A stretch of DNA of 64,000 nt from assembly GCA_025617745.1 (NCBI GenBank), contig CM046871.1:32929579-32993578 (forward strand), written 5' to 3'. The stretch is from Heliocidaris erythrogramma (lineage: Eukaryota; Echinodermata; Echinoidea; Camarodonta; Echinometridae). A program made the position numbers and the translations under genes. Shown piece after piece: positions 34,886 through 46,742 of the stretch (positions are counted from its first letter, which is position 1; each line of letters starts with the position of its first letter). The notes beneath the pieces are model-generated. The model did not search any database, was not told the origin of the DNA, and saw nothing but the letters and a program-made list of their open reading frames with translations.

Positions 34886-35455
34886 CCTTGATAGCAAGTT
34901 GCTCTGAAAGAAAGAAGAAAAATCGGAAAAGCAGACTGGTTAAAGATGGAACGAAATAGGACAAGCAATAAGAAAGTTATGAATTCTTAAAAGTTGTAAT
35001 CACTATACATATGGGAATTTCAAATTGGCCGAATAGGTTATGTCACTGTGATGTAGCTGTGGACAACTCCCCCATTCGCTCCAACACACAAAATGACTAA
35101 AATGTCACTATTTTACAAAATGTAGGGTCTTTTTCTTCATGAGGACCTATAACAATATGCTATCTCCAATATATTTTGAGCCCTGTCCTGAGGGTAAAAG
35201 CACCTCGAAGAAAACGGCAAATTAATGATATTTTTGTGTACCACAAACGGTAGAGTTGTCCACAAAAAAATGTCACAATCGACTCACCATATTGCCAATT
35301 TGAGATTCGCAAAGATGTAGTGATCTCATTTTTCAAACATCCGTAACTTTCTTAGTCCTTGTCCGATTTCTTTCAAACTTTCACCATCCTGTTTTTCTTA
35401 TTTTTCTGCTTTCACACAAATCATCTTATTACCGAGGTTGGATTGCCCTTTAATT
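34885..35455. mobile_element. Diverged foldback element
   Basis: The ends CCAACCTTGATAG and ACCGAGGTTGGA are inverse. The arms continue with loosely matching words (AGAAAGAAGAAAAATCGGAA against TTTCTTATTTTTCTGC, AAGAAAGTTATG against CGTAACTTTCTT). It resembles the 7.9-8.5 kb foldback in organisation but is more decayed. Confidence 0.45.
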
Positions 35456-35887
35456 AAGGTCTACTTTCCTTTTCATTAATAGGCAGTAAAGTTAGCATAA
35501 TGTTCATTTATTTTCAAACAGGTAAAAGAAGTACACACAATAACCTTATTTATGAATCTAATTTACTCAGTTTTTCCGTTATTAACGCATTCTCATGTTT
35601 TCAAAATTATTTTTTTGTTGCAAAATTATGTAGTCATCTAATCATATGGGTGTAAAAACAATTATTGGACTACCCTTAACTTTTCATACTTGTATTTGTT
35701 AGGGGTAAACCAAGGAGTTATCATAACTCCTTGGGTAAACCAGGTTACCCATCTGAAATGTGTGCTAAGCATGTTTTCAGAACTTTTACTGGGTCCTTTT
35801 GTCTAGGCAGCTATTGTCTTGTATGCCTGGGTGAACTCCTGAACTAGGTACATGTACGTGTGGTATGTGTGTGTGGAGAGCGAGATT

Positions 35888-36365
35888 GCCACACCCAGGG
35901 GCGTACATAGCGGGGGTGGGGGGTGGGGAGATGCATCCCCCAGAATTTTAGCTGCGGGATGGTGTTTACAATCATCCCCCAGGTTTTACGATAGAAAAGT
36001 AAAATCTTCTTAATGATATATTGTACATAAATATGAATATGTATTCATGATTATGATTATGGTAAAATGTGATGATGATTATTATTCTTCTTCTTATTAT
36101 TATTATCATTGTTGTTGTGGTTTTGAAAATATAAGATCCAATATTATAATTCAGTTCACTAGTCTCCTATATATATTCTTTCTTTATAGGCCAATCAGGA
36201 TAACATTTTAACATCATTGTGTCATTGGAAAGTATAATAAACAGGATTTTAATAACACAATGACTGTTTCTTATAAACAGGGGCGTAGATAGGGGGATGG
36301 GGGAATGCATCCCGCAAATTTTCAGGTGGGGGGATTGTGTGTACAAACATCCCCCCAGGTTTCAC
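35888..36365. repeat. Two direct copies of a GGGGCGTA(C/G)ATAG element start
   Basis: CAGGGGCGTACATAGCGGGG (about 35,896) and CAGGGGCGTAGATAGGGGGA (about 36,280) both continue into ATGCATCCC and a CCCCCAGGTTTYAC-like block. This CAGGGGCGTA start recurs through the window (5.5, 41.6 and 47.3 kb) and belongs to the hAT-like MITE class. Confidence 0.55.
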
Positions 36366-37837
36366 CCCCACAAAAAAAATGGTGGAAAATAAAACATTTC
36401 TATTATATTTTGTAGATAAATATAACTTGATATATTATATTTATTAATATTATTCAAATTTCTATATTCTTTATTTCAATATAGATGTTATTTGTTTACG
36501 TACAATATTGTAGATTTATATGCAGTTATTAATATGTATCTACAATTCTGTCGTTGATTCTGATTTTTCCCGATATACATTATTTTTACGCTACTGTAGA
36601 AAGTGAAAACCATCTACTTCAAATTTTCTGATTATATAACATGGGTGTTAATTGATCTGGGAGGGATATATTTATGAAGGTATATATTTTTTTAAATGAA
36701 GTGGGGGATAGCCTCTGTTATCACTCCAATTTATTTTGAGGTGCTTTTTGTAAAGACCATAATACAGAAAAATTATTTAGATTAAAAGTACATTTTTCTC
36801 GATCTAGAAGGTTCAGTCGGTAACTTTCCTTTATAATGCAATTTTGCCACACCCATGTTATTAGTAATAACAATTTTCAAAATTGAAATGAAAATATAGG
36901 CACATGCAGGAATCGAATGTGGTGGGGAAAGAAGGAATACATCACCCCCAGTATTTATCGAGGATGATGATCTGTGTCATCATCACCCAACTATACATAG
37001 AAGAATGCTGAAATGACAATCATAAATAACATGTAGACCCGGTCAGAAGCACCGCTCCGAGGGTTGCATGTGGGCACAGTGCTCCTACTTTTTCCCTTTA
37101 ACTTCGGATAAGTATCCCCCATTTTTCTTTCGAATAAGTTCCTGTTCCATATTCTTATAAGTGCCCATTTTGATAATACTTCATCCCTCACCTCACCTTT
37201 CATAAATGCTCTTGTTTCACCAAGAGCATTTATCCCTTTTGTCCCTTTTAATGTAACATGTCATTTTTCTTTGTAAACAAATTTTTAGGAGTAAAATGCC
37301 TAAAAATTTGTTACAAATTAAAATTCCTCCCATCAAGCTTCCTCGTTTACTAGTCATTTTTCTTCTTTGTAATACATATAGGCACTGATTTAATTTTTCT
37401 AATTTATAAGAACATTTTCCGTTCTTATAAATGCCCCTTTTCAGGTGTTACTAGTGCCCCTTTTCTCTAATAAGTGTCCTTTTCCCCATGATAAGTACCA
37501 CGTTTTCCTTTTCCATAACATGTGCATGCCCCTAATCCAAAGTGACTCAGAGCCAATATTCCCAAATGCTCACTCGCTAGGCTCGCTCGTATTAAAAGTA
37601 TAGCTTATTAAATAAATTTTCATTGTGAAATTTTGCAAATGAAACCCCATTAGAATTGTGTTTCCCCGTTTTTATATTACAATGTAATTGCGACCTCACA
37701 AATTTTGAATATTGGAAGTTGCTCGCTCGCTTCGCTCGCTCAATATTCAATTCATACTACAAAACTGTAAAGCATGATGCTAAAGTTGTATCTTGGACAT
37801 GTAAAGAAAAAAAGCATATACATGTACATGTTTACAC

Positions 37838-38074
37838 ACCCTGTGTGTGTGTGTGTGTGTGTGCGCGTGTGGGCGTGTTTAGCCGTATGTCCGAGGACAT
37901 TTTCGAACAGAGAACAAAAAAAAAACCATGAGAACAATGGTCCTCGGAAGCCGGACAATAGTCCTCGAACGTCGAACAATGAATTTGTGCTCCGAGGACG
38001 GAGGAACAATAGAGGAACAATACTTGTCCTCGGAAATAAAGCCATACAAGACTGTGTGTGTGTGCGGCGTGTGC

Positions 38075-38131
<57 letters not shown>
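37838..38131. repeat. (GT)n and (TA)n microsatellites around a CCTCGGAA phrase block
   Basis: (GT)n at 37,841-37,862 and 38,055-38,090 runs into (TA)n up to 38,131. Between them GTCCTCGGAA, GTCCTCGAAC and TCCGAGGACG words alternate with GAACAAT, a small degenerate phrase array. Confidence 0.75.
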
Positions 38132-38134
<3 letters not shown>

Positions 38135-38256
38135 TGAAATAAAGTTCACTCAGAGAATAATGACACAGCAGATATATCCACAGGCTGATTGCCACAAGCG
38201 CTTTCAATTTATTTCTTCAGGTGGAGAATATATACATTTATACACATGTATATTAT

Positions 38257-38439
38257 ACAGATATTGCCTGCCTAGAGGTTTAATATAACATTTCATTTCC
38301 CCGACGAAGTTATATTTTCCCCAAGGGATTATATTTTCCCCGAAGCGCGCAGCGCTGAGGGAAAATATTTTCCCGAGGGGAAAATATAACTTCGGAGGGT
38401 GAAGTGTTATATTAAAGCGATACACCAGGCAATATCTGT
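38257..38439. mobile_element. 183 bp inverted-repeat MITE beside the recombinase gene
   Basis: ACAGATATTGCCTG at 38,257 is matched by CAGGCAATATCTGT ending at 38,439. Inner arms (CGAAGTTATATTTTCCCC and GGGGAAAATATAACTTCG) pair as well. It lies about 300 bp past the recombinase stop codon. Confidence 0.75.
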
Positions 38440-38738
38440 TATATTACATAGTCTATATAGATACACCATCAGAATATCTAGATCTGTAGATCTAGATCTA
38501 GATCTAATCTTTATCGAAATACTGAAATTTACTTACCTCTTAATATTCTTGATAAACTGAGAAGAGACTCCTGCTTATCAAAGTAGATGCAACAACACAC
38601 TTGAAACGTCATGTTCAAAACTTCAAACTAAAGTTACAACTTGAAAACTTGAAACCGTTGAAACAAATAATGCTATAATTAGTCCACAAGGAGAACATAT
38701 GTACATAGCCTAGTTCGGTTGGATTGTTTGTATTTAGG

Positions 38739-40085
38739 CTAATTATAAATGTTGACAGTACAATTGTGGAAATTGTACACATGTTTCTTGCTCCTGTCAA
38801 CGTCCAGTTTGTTCGATACAACATTTAGAGTCTGACTTTGCGGTGACTGATGAGGTGAAGCCGACTGAGAAGAACTGGGTCCTGGATCTGGACCTGGACT
38901 AGCGCAGACAAGAGGCATAACTGTAGCAGGTCTAGGCATAGCCGAACTGCATGTGGTCATAGGCGTACGTGTAGGCCTAGTAGTACTAGTAGCTGCAGTG
39001 TTACTGCTACTTTCATCTGTTTTGAATTTATCCGACAGGCACAGACTCATTTTTCGTTTTTTTGACTCTTCAACATGGGCGTAGTGCTTGATACTGCTCT
39101 CTGACTTATGCCCTGAAACAGTCATGATGTGTCTTGCTGCAAATCCTTCCTCGTCAAGAGTATGAATTGTAGTAGCCCTAAGACAGTGATTGGTGTAGAT
39201 TCTCGATGTTTTTGCCTCTCGAGAGATTACCTGCATTTTTGTTCCAAGCGTATTTTTCCCTACAGGTACATAATTGTACCACACCTGTTCATCACCTTGA
39301 GCAACTGTCTTAGGACGCTGCCAAAATGCATCATTAGCGGGATTGAGATGAGAAATGTACTTACAGTATGATGCTACAGGGCAATCTGCTCGTTGAGTTT
39401 CATACATTCTTCCGGACTGACTACGCGAGTCATCAAGGGACTCTCCACGATGATTTTTCGTTAGTTTATCACAAGCAAAGTAGACGAACCTCTGATTTGA
39501 AGAATCTGAACTAATTGCAAAGTCTGTTTTAGCGAGGTTGCGCAAATTTTCCCTGCCTCTATTGCATAGATGAAGCATGATGTCAACAAAGACTTTGTTT
39601 TGAAGTCCCTGCGGTGTGTTCACATCTAACACTGAAGAGGATTTTATTTTCACAAAGTCTTCCCTAGAAATGGGATCTTTGTGAGTGACAGATCCCTTGC
39701 CAGCTAGTTTTAGTTGCACTAGCATAGCATGAAACATTTCATTAGCTTGTTTAAATTGTGCATTATTCACAATGTCAAATGACCTAACTCTGTTGAAATG
39801 TTTTTGGAGTCCGTATCGCAGCGTTATCATCGATCTTTTAGCGTAAAGTTCACCGTTCGTTCTCCTTACCTCGGCGTAGAATGTGCGAAGAAACTTGTTG
39901 AGCTCCGGTGCTGTAAAATCTTCAATATCTGTAATTGATGATCCCTTTGCCTCGCAATACTGGCGAAATATTTTAACGGATGAATTCCCTACTGCTTTTG
40001 TACAACGGGAGTCCTTCTCGTCGATTATTCTATCCAATTCCTCCTCGTCGAGGGACTGAAACCGACTAGCGGGGGAAGCCGCCAT
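38739..40085 (-). CDS. Intact Crypton-type tyrosine recombinase (KIAA1958/DUF3504-like)
   Basis: A single uninterrupted frame of 448 codons from ATG to stop, in a region where every other transposon ORF is broken. The N-terminal part (about 1-130) looks like a core-binding domain. The catalytic part (about 140-350) shows LCNRGRENLRNL (Arg 176/178), CDKLTKNHRG (Lys 210), YTNHCLRATTIH (His 300 and Arg 303), VSGHKSESS (His 326) and SIKHYAHV (Tyr 335), the complete tyrosine-recombinase set. The phrases NTPQGLQNKVFVDIM and VPVGKNTLGT are typical of the Crypton-derived DUF3504 group (KIAA1958, QRICH1 and ZMYM relatives). The last 100 residues are Ser/Thr/Pro-rich. It could be an active Crypton or a domesticated gene. 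The start gtcATGG is acceptable for initiation. A TATA-like box lies 38 bp upstream. Confidence 0.9.
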   Translation of the reverse strand: MAASPASRFQSLDEEELDRIIDEKDSRCTKAVGNSSVKIFRQYCEAKGSSITDIEDFTAPELNKFLRTFYAEVRRTNGELYAKRSMITLRYGLQKHFNRVRSFDIVNNAQFKQANEMFHAMLVQLKLAGKGSVTHKDPISREDFVKIKSSSVLDVNTPQGLQNKVFVDIMLHLCNRGRENLRNLAKTDFAISSDSSNQRFVYFACDKLTKNHRGESLDDSRSQSGRMYETQRADCPVASYCKYISHLNPANDAFWQRPKTVAQGDEQVWYNYVPVGKNTLGTKMQVISREAKTSRIYTNHCLRATTIHTLDEEGFAARHIMTVSGHKSESSIKHYAHVEESKKRKMSLCLSDKFKTDESSSNTAATSTTRPTRTPMTTCSSAMPRPATVMPLVCASPGPDPGPSSSQSASPHQSPQSQTLNVVSNKLDVDRSKKHVYNFHNCTVNIYN

Positions 40086-40122
40086 GACTGTAGACTATAC
40101 TCTATAGTTCGAACTAATAAAG

Positions 40123-40129
40123 TTTTATA
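40123..40129 (-). promoter_or_regulatory. TATA-like box of the recombinase gene
   Basis: The minus-strand sequence is GAATATAAAACTT, about 38 bp before the ATG at 40,085. A start site about 30 bp downstream would leave a leader of only about 10 nt, so other start sites are possible. Confidence 0.4.
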
Positions 40130-40280
40130 TTCGCGGGCGAGATTGATTAAATCGCGACTACAATACTCGAGCTAGCTAGCTAGCTCGACGTCTGCGCTGC
40201 GCTGCGCGCTGTAAAAAAAAATTACAGCGCTAGCTACAGTACATATACACTGTAGGCTAGGCTAGCGCTGCACACTATAG

Positions 40281-40330
40281 TGACGTCACCTCGGTCAATA
40301 TAACGCGTTATATTGACCAAGGTGACGTCA
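40281..40330. promoter_or_regulatory. 50 bp palindrome with two CRE sites
   Basis: TGACGTCACCTCGGTCAATA and its partner TATTGACCAAGGTGACGTCA are reverse complements except for one pair, joined by TAACGCGTTA at the centre. Each end is a perfect CREB/ATF site (TGACGTCA). It lies 200 bp upstream of the recombinase start. It could be a regulatory site or an element terminus. Confidence 0.6.
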
Positions 40331-40666
40331 AAACCAAAATATAACGTTGGCGATCCTTGCAGCTCTAGTCACGTGATAGCATTTAGACCAATCACTTATT
40401 CGTATCTATATAGAGTATGTAATATTATATATATGGCCCTTAAGGGAAATCATACCCCCACTTATGAGGACCGCCATTGGCTATATGGACCGCAAATCCT
40501 CCCCCCCCCCCCCCCCAGGTCTGAGGACCTGTCTACGCCACCCAAGTTCCATTTCTTCCAGCCAGGATTGAGCCTCTCAGCGATGCATGGATATGGAATA
40601 GACCTGTTTACTAAGTGATTCAAATTTTATGCATACTTTTGAAACAAAGGTTGTACTTCACTACCT

Positions 40667-42795
40667 GTGCCGGCCGCACAGAAACGTTGTTAGCGCTAAC
40701 AGCGCGCTAACAGTACCGATAGCGATGATTTGGCCGCACAGAAGAGTAATGTTAGTCAAATTCACTATCAGCGCTGTTAGCCTAACATTTCAAGGCCGCA
40801 CAGAAGCTAACAGTAGTGGTAATGTTTTAACAACTCACTAACGGTGCCAGGGGCACCAATAGTGACAATGTTAGTGAATAATTTCTTGCGTGCGCTATAA
40901 CTTGTCTCTCCTTTTCTGGATGGTAATGTATTACTTAAAAACACCACATTTAAAATGGTCGAGGAGTTAAAGTTTCTTGGTTTACTTATTGCTAATTTCA
41001 GGAAGAAAATGAACATGACTTTTTCAATTTGGAGGAAACTTATTGATAATAAGTTATCTTGGAAACCACAGACTCTGTATCTATACAAATTACTCTCTAG
41101 AAATGTTGGTATTATAAACAAATTGAAATATTTGTTTCGTTCTCATGTATTACTCTTGTTGTATTCCACCTTGGTTCAGTTGGACAGACTCTCAGTTATA
41201 CAAAAACGGGTGATGAGAATAATTCTGAAAAAGCCTAGACTAGCTCCGTCTAAAATATTATTCTTTGAAAATAAATCGTTGAGACTAAACGATTTGTTTT
41301 ATTACCAGTTAGGCAGTTTAATGTATCAAGTACGAATTCATGAATTGCCTCAGGTTTTACAATCAATGCTTAAACCGAATGATGGAATACATAGGCATTC
41401 TACACGACAATCATCTGTCTTTCATTTACCACTTCTTCGTACTCAGTTTGCCCAGAAAACATTAATCTAAACTGGGCCCTTCTATTGAAATCATCTTGAT
41501 TCAAATCTAAAGCAAGCTTCCTCTCTTAAATCTTTTAGAAGAAATCTTAAACATTATCAAATTACCTCTTACAGTGTAAGTCCATAACAGGGGCGTATCC
41601 AGGATTTCCCAATAGGGGGGGCAGGCATTATTGATTGCCGTCCTGGGGGAGGGGTCTAAGGGGAGGGGTGCCCCCTCCCCTTTGGAAAATTTTTGCTTCT
41701 GAAGAAGGGCTGAGATGCAAAATAATCCTATATGTGACCAATTTTGAAGCCTATTTAATGAACAACTTTTTTTTTCCTATTTTTTTTTTACGACGGCCAA
41801 TAGGGGGGGGGGGGGCCTGTTGCGCCACCCCCTGGATACGCCACTGCATAACAACTGTACAGTATTTGGTTTTCTACCTGTGTCTAAACAGAACATAAAC
41901 AAAACCTTTCCTAAGACATCTTTTTATTCATACTTAATACACATACATGTATTATGTGTATCTGGTTTTTCTACTAATATATAAACACAATAGGCTGACA
42001 TTAACTGCTAGTATAATACTAGTTCATAGTATGCTTATTTTATTTTGATGTTTTAGTGATGTTGTGTGTGTGTGTGTTAGCTTCTCTCATTATACTGCTT
42101 TTTGGAATTGTTATTATGATATCTGTATTCGAAATTTTGAACGATGTATGCTCACCAATAATGGCAAATAAGCCTACTCCTATGAGTGAAGAGCTAAAAA
42201 CTAAACAATAAATAAATAAATAAATAAATGAGAAGTGGGCTTGCATTTTTTTTGTGGTACAGTATCTTAATCTAAAAGCTAAATGCTAGTAGTTGCAGCA
42301 AGCAATAATTTCACGCGAAAGTCTTTGGAATCAAAGTTAACTGTTCATATATTGTCCGTAATCTAGTAAGTTTATGCAATCAGAAACTTGAATAACCTTT
42401 GTTAAAGAATGAAACATACGCTGAAAACCAAGCACACAGTAGACCACCAACATAGATAAGTATATAGTGGGAACGTGTAGTATTATTGATTAGAAAAAGA
42501 CCCGTCACCCGGCAGGAATGTCACGTTTATTTTGGTCATTTGTCAGCAAATATACATTTTAAAACGTCAATACACAACGCACGCGCACTGTGCTATGCTG
42601 CATCAACAAGATTCATCTATCTATACATAGATTACTACGCACAAATCATAGATTTTGCCTAACTCTATGGCTGTAACAGCGCCCTAACAGCGCTTTCTGT
42701 GCGGTCATCTTACCCGTGTTGTTAGTGGCTGATTTGTTTGTGACTTGTTAGCGCTAACAAAGCCGCTACTAACAGCGTTTCTGTGCGGCCGGCAC
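40667..42795 (+). mobile_element. 2.1 kb TIR element, copy A
   Basis: The termini are GTGCCGGCCGCACAGAAACG and its inverse CGTTTCTGTGCGGCCGGCAC. The subterminal motif GGCCGCACAGAA repeats at about 40,672, 40,732 and 40,793 with TTAGCGCTAACA palindromes between, as expected for transposase-binding sites. The interior carries a LINE C-terminal fragment (40,955-41,470) and a CAGGGGCGTATCCAGG MITE (about 41,590-41,846). There is no transposase and no clear target duplication, so the superfamily is unassigned. Confidence 0.85.
40955..41470 (+). pseudogene. LINE ORF2 C-terminal fragment captured in copy A
   Basis: 171 codons include KFLGLLIANFRKKMNMTFSI, LSRNVGIINKLKYLF, QLDRLSVIQKRVMRIIL and the C-terminal HSTRQSSVFHLPLLRTQFA. 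These are features of CR1/Jockey-type ORF2 tails. A 45-50 bp segment found in copy C (encoding PYINYGILAWGNCTKS) is missing. The frame is otherwise open, and identical to that of copy B. No catalytic domain is present. Confidence 0.8.
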
Positions 42796-43272
42796 TGAAA
42801 GCTTGCCAGACGTTTGTCAGACATAGCAACAAGTAATGTATGCAAACTGGATTCCAAGTATTGTAGTTCATTCATTAATAACAGGTTAATGGAATACCTC
42901 GTTACTAGGTCCTCAGGAAAGAAACATCCATAAATTTGAATCACTTAGTAAACAGGTCTATTAGTTTCTTCCACAGGCGTAGCCAGGACTTTTCAATAGA
43001 GGGCCAGACGTGAAAGTTCCAACCGCATAGCCAGGATTTCATTTTAGGGGTCGGCTGTGGGGCACGCGAAGAGTGCAAAATTGGTGATGAGCACGCAAAG
43101 TGTGCTCCCCAGGGGGTGGGTGCAGGGAGGGGGAGTTTTCCCCTCCCGCGCGTAGTGCGATAGTCCAGTCTGGCCTCTTTGAGTGAGGATCTATATACCC
43201 GAAATCCAACATAGAGGGAGACATGATACAAGGCCTCTCAACCCCTCTCAACACCACCCAACAAAGAGTCCA

Positions 43273-45422
43273 GTGCCGGCCGCACAGAAACGCTGTTAGT
43301 AGCGGCTTTGTTAGCGCTAACAAGTCACAAACAAATCAGCCACTAACAACACGGGTAAGATGACCGCACAGAAAGCGCTGTTAGGGCGCTGTTAGACACT
43401 CGCGCTGTTACAGCCATAGAGTTAGGCAAAATCTATGATTTGTGCGTAGTAATCTATGTATAGATAGATGAATCTTGTTGATGCAGCATAGCACAGTGCG
43501 CGTGCGTTGTGTATTCACGTTTTAAAATGTATATTTGCTGACAAATGACCAAAATAAACGTGACATTCCTGCCGGGTGACGGGTCTTTTTCTAATCAATA
43601 ATACTACACGTTCCCACTATATACTTATCTATGTTGGTGGTCTACTGTGTGCTTGGTTTTCAGCGTATGTTTCATTCTTTAACAAAGGTTATTCAAGTTT
43701 CTGATTGCATAAACTTACTAGATTACGGACAATATATGAACAGTTAACTTTGATTCCAAAGACTTTCGCGTGAAATTATTGCTTGCTGCAACTACTAGCA
43801 TTTAGCTTTTAGATTAAGATACTGTACCACAAAAAAAATGCAAGCCCACTTCTCATTTATTTATTTATTTATTTATTGTTTAGTTTTTAGCTCTTCACTC
43901 ATAGGAGTAGGCTTATTTGCCATTATTGGTGAGCATACATCGTTCAAAATTTCGAATACAGATATCATAATAACAATTCCAAAAAGCAGTATAATGGGAG
44001 AAGCTAACACACACACACACAACATCACTAAAACATCAAAATAAAATAAGCATACTATGAACTAGTATTATACTAGCAGTTAATGTCAGCCTATTGTGTT
44101 TATATATTAGTAGAAAAACCAGATACACATAATACATGTATGTGTATTAAGTATGAATAAAAAGATGTCTTAGGAAAGGTTTTGTTTATGTTCTGTTTAG
44201 ACACAGGTAGAAAACCAAATACTGTACAGTTGTTATGCAGTGGCGTATCCAGGGGGTGGCGCAACAGGCCCCCCCCCCCCCCTATTGGCCGTCGTAAAAA
44301 AAAAATAGGAAAAAAAAAGTTGTTCATTAAATAGGCTTCAAAATTGGTCACATATAGGATTATTTTGCATCTCAGCCCTTCTTCAGAAGCAAAAATTTTC
44401 CAAAGGGGAGGGGGCACCCCTCCCCTTAGACCCCTCCCCCAGGACGGCAATCAATAATGCCTGCCCCCCCCCCCTATTGGGAAATCCTGGATACGCCCCT
44501 GTTATGGACTTACACTGTAAGAGGTAATTTGATAATGTTTAAGATTTCTTCTAAAAGATTTAAGAGAGGAAGCTTGCTTTAGATTTGAATCAAGATGATT
44601 TCAATAGAAGGGCCCAGTTTAGATTAATGTTTTCTGGGCAAACTGAGTACGAAGAAGTGGTAAATGAAAGACAGATGATTGTCGTGTAGAATGCCTATGT
44701 ATTCCATCATTCGGTTTAAGCATTGATTGTAAAACCTGAGGCAATTCATGAATTCGTACTTGATACATTAAACTGCCTAACTGGTAATAAAACAAATCGT
44801 TTAGTCTCAACGATTTATTTTCAAAGAATAATATTTTAGACGGAGCTAGTCTAGGCTTTTTCAGAATTATTCTCATCACCCGTTTTTGTATAACTGAGAG
44901 TCTGTCCAACTGAACCAAGGTGGAATACAACAAGAGTAATACATGAGAACGAAACAAATATTTCAATTTGTTTATAATACCAACATTTCTAGAGAGTAAT
45001 TTGTATAGATACAGAGTCTGTGGTTTCCAAGATAACTTATTATCAATAAGTTTCCTCCAAATTGAAAAAGTCATGTTCATTTTCTTCCTGAAATTAGCAA
45101 TAAGTAAACCAAGAAACTTTAACTCCTCGACCATTTTAAATGTGGTGTTTTTAAGTAATACATTACCATCCAGAAAAGGAGAGACAAGTTATAGCGCACG
45201 CAAGAAATTATTCACTAACATTGTCACTATTGGTGCCCCTGGCACCGTTAGTGAGTTGTTAAAACATTACCACTACTGTTAGCTTCTGTGCGGCCTTGAA
45301 ATGTTAGGCTAACAGCGCTGTTAGTGAATTTGACTAACATTACTCTTCTGTGCGGCCAAATCATCGCTATCGGTACTGTTAGCGCGCTGTTGACGCTAAC
45401 AACGTTTCTGTGCGGCCGGCAC
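43273..45422 (-). mobile_element. 2.1 kb TIR element, copy B (inverted, near-identical to A)
   Basis: It begins GTGCCGGCCGCACAGAAACG and ends TTTCTGTGCGGCCGGCAC like copy A, but runs in the opposite orientation with a 477 bp spacer. The captured LINE frame (45,134-44,619) matches that of copy A residue for residue, including the shared internal deletion. The other differences I noticed are homopolymer lengths and a few substitutions. Confidence 0.87.
44619..45134 (-). pseudogene. LINE ORF2 C-terminal fragment captured in copy B
   Basis: This is the same 171-codon fragment as in copy A on the opposite strand, with the same internal deletion. It is not an independent LINE insertion. Confidence 0.8.
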
Positions 45423-45875
45423 AGGGGCGGCCGCACAGAAACGCTGTTGGTAGCGGCTTTGTTAGCGCTAACAAGTCACAAACAAATCAGCCACTAACAA
45501 CGCGGGCAAGATGACCGCACAGAAAGCGCTGTTAGTGCGCTGTTAGACACTCGCGCTGTTACAGCGCTGTTAATGGATTTGAGCCATAGAGTTAGGCAAA
45601 ATCTATGATGTGTGCGTAGTGATCTATGTATAGATTGATGAATCTTGTTGATGCAGCATAGCACAGTGCGCGTGCGTTGTGTATTCACGTTTTAAAATGT
45701 ATATTTGCTGACAAATGACCAAAATAAACATGACATTCCGAATTTCGAATACAGATATCATAATAACAATTCCCAAAAGTAGTATCATGGGAGAAGCTAA
45801 GGAAAAGCACAGCTTGTTAAAACGAGGTTCCCCAATAACAGAGAGAATTAAGAAATACATGTATGTAATTATGTA

Positions 45876-46742
45876 CCCTGATAGCAGAAAGTGGTAAAAA
45901 TAACGTGATATTTACGTCGTGGTTTTCGTCTTTTTGACGTCCTGTAATTACGTCAATAAGACGACAACTTGCACCAACGCAAGACGTCAAGAGGACGTCT
46001 TATATTGACGTCATCTGTACACTGCAAAAACTGAAGTGCTGAGCACTTTGTGAAGGCATGCATAGGGACTGCTCTCAGAGTGCTATTGAATGCACACAAC
46101 GTGCTATTTCAGCACTGCTAAACATTCACCAAAAATGATTTGGGCGAGCTTCGAACCAGGGTCCGCTGATCGAGAATTGCTGGCCTTACCGCTAGACTAA
46201 CTCACATTGTACGATTTAGAGCAGAAATTGTTACATAGTGAATTTACGACACCACATAGTTCATGTTATCTACTTGACTCCCATGACTAAACTGGATTGC
46301 AAGAAGCATTTGTTAGTCCATCGGTAACGTCAGCGGCTCTCAATCAGCGGAACCTGGTTCGAGGCTCGCCACGGTCACAATTTTTGTGCTGGTAAATTAG
46401 CACACTACAAGTGCTATAAACAATTTTTGTACAAGACGTAGAGATGACGTCAAAATAAGACGTCCTCTTCACGTCTTGCGTTGGTGTAAGTTGTCGTCTT
46501 ATTGACGTAATTACAGGACGTAAAAAAGACGAAAACCGCGACGTAAATATCACGTCATTTTTAACACTTTCTGGTATCAGGGAAGAGGAATGAAGACGTA
46601 GAGATGACGTCAAAATAAGACGTTCTCTTGACGTCTTGCGTTGGTGCAAGTTGTCGTCTTATTGACGTAATTGCAGGACGTAAAAAAGACGAAAACCACG
46701 ACGTAAATATCACGTCATTTTTCACACTTTCTGCTATCAGGG
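45876..46742. mobile_element. Foldback element with head-to-head tRNA-like arms
   Basis: The ends CCCTGATAGCAGAAAGTG and CACTTTCTGGTATCAGGG (46,582) bracket arms of about 140 bp rich in GACGTC words, such as TTACGTCAATAAGACGACAA and GCAAGACGTCAAGAGGACGT. Inward, each arm carries a tRNA-like module (B-box GGTTCGAAGC near 46,150 on minus; GGTTCGAGGC near 46,360 on plus). A third partial arm ends CTGCTATCAGGG at 46,742. It is inserted in copy C. Confidence 0.8.

Noticed and set aside
37838..38137. Frames over 100 codons on both strands at the GT/TA microsatellites
   Set aside because: Poly-Val/Cys and poly-Ile/Tyr products of dinucleotide repeats.
42040..44044. Duplicate 68-codon frames starting MQAHFSFIYLF in copies A and B
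   Set aside because: They occur only as a by-product of the inverted element pair, with a (TTTA)n run producing the hydrophobic stretch. Copy C lacks most of the frame.
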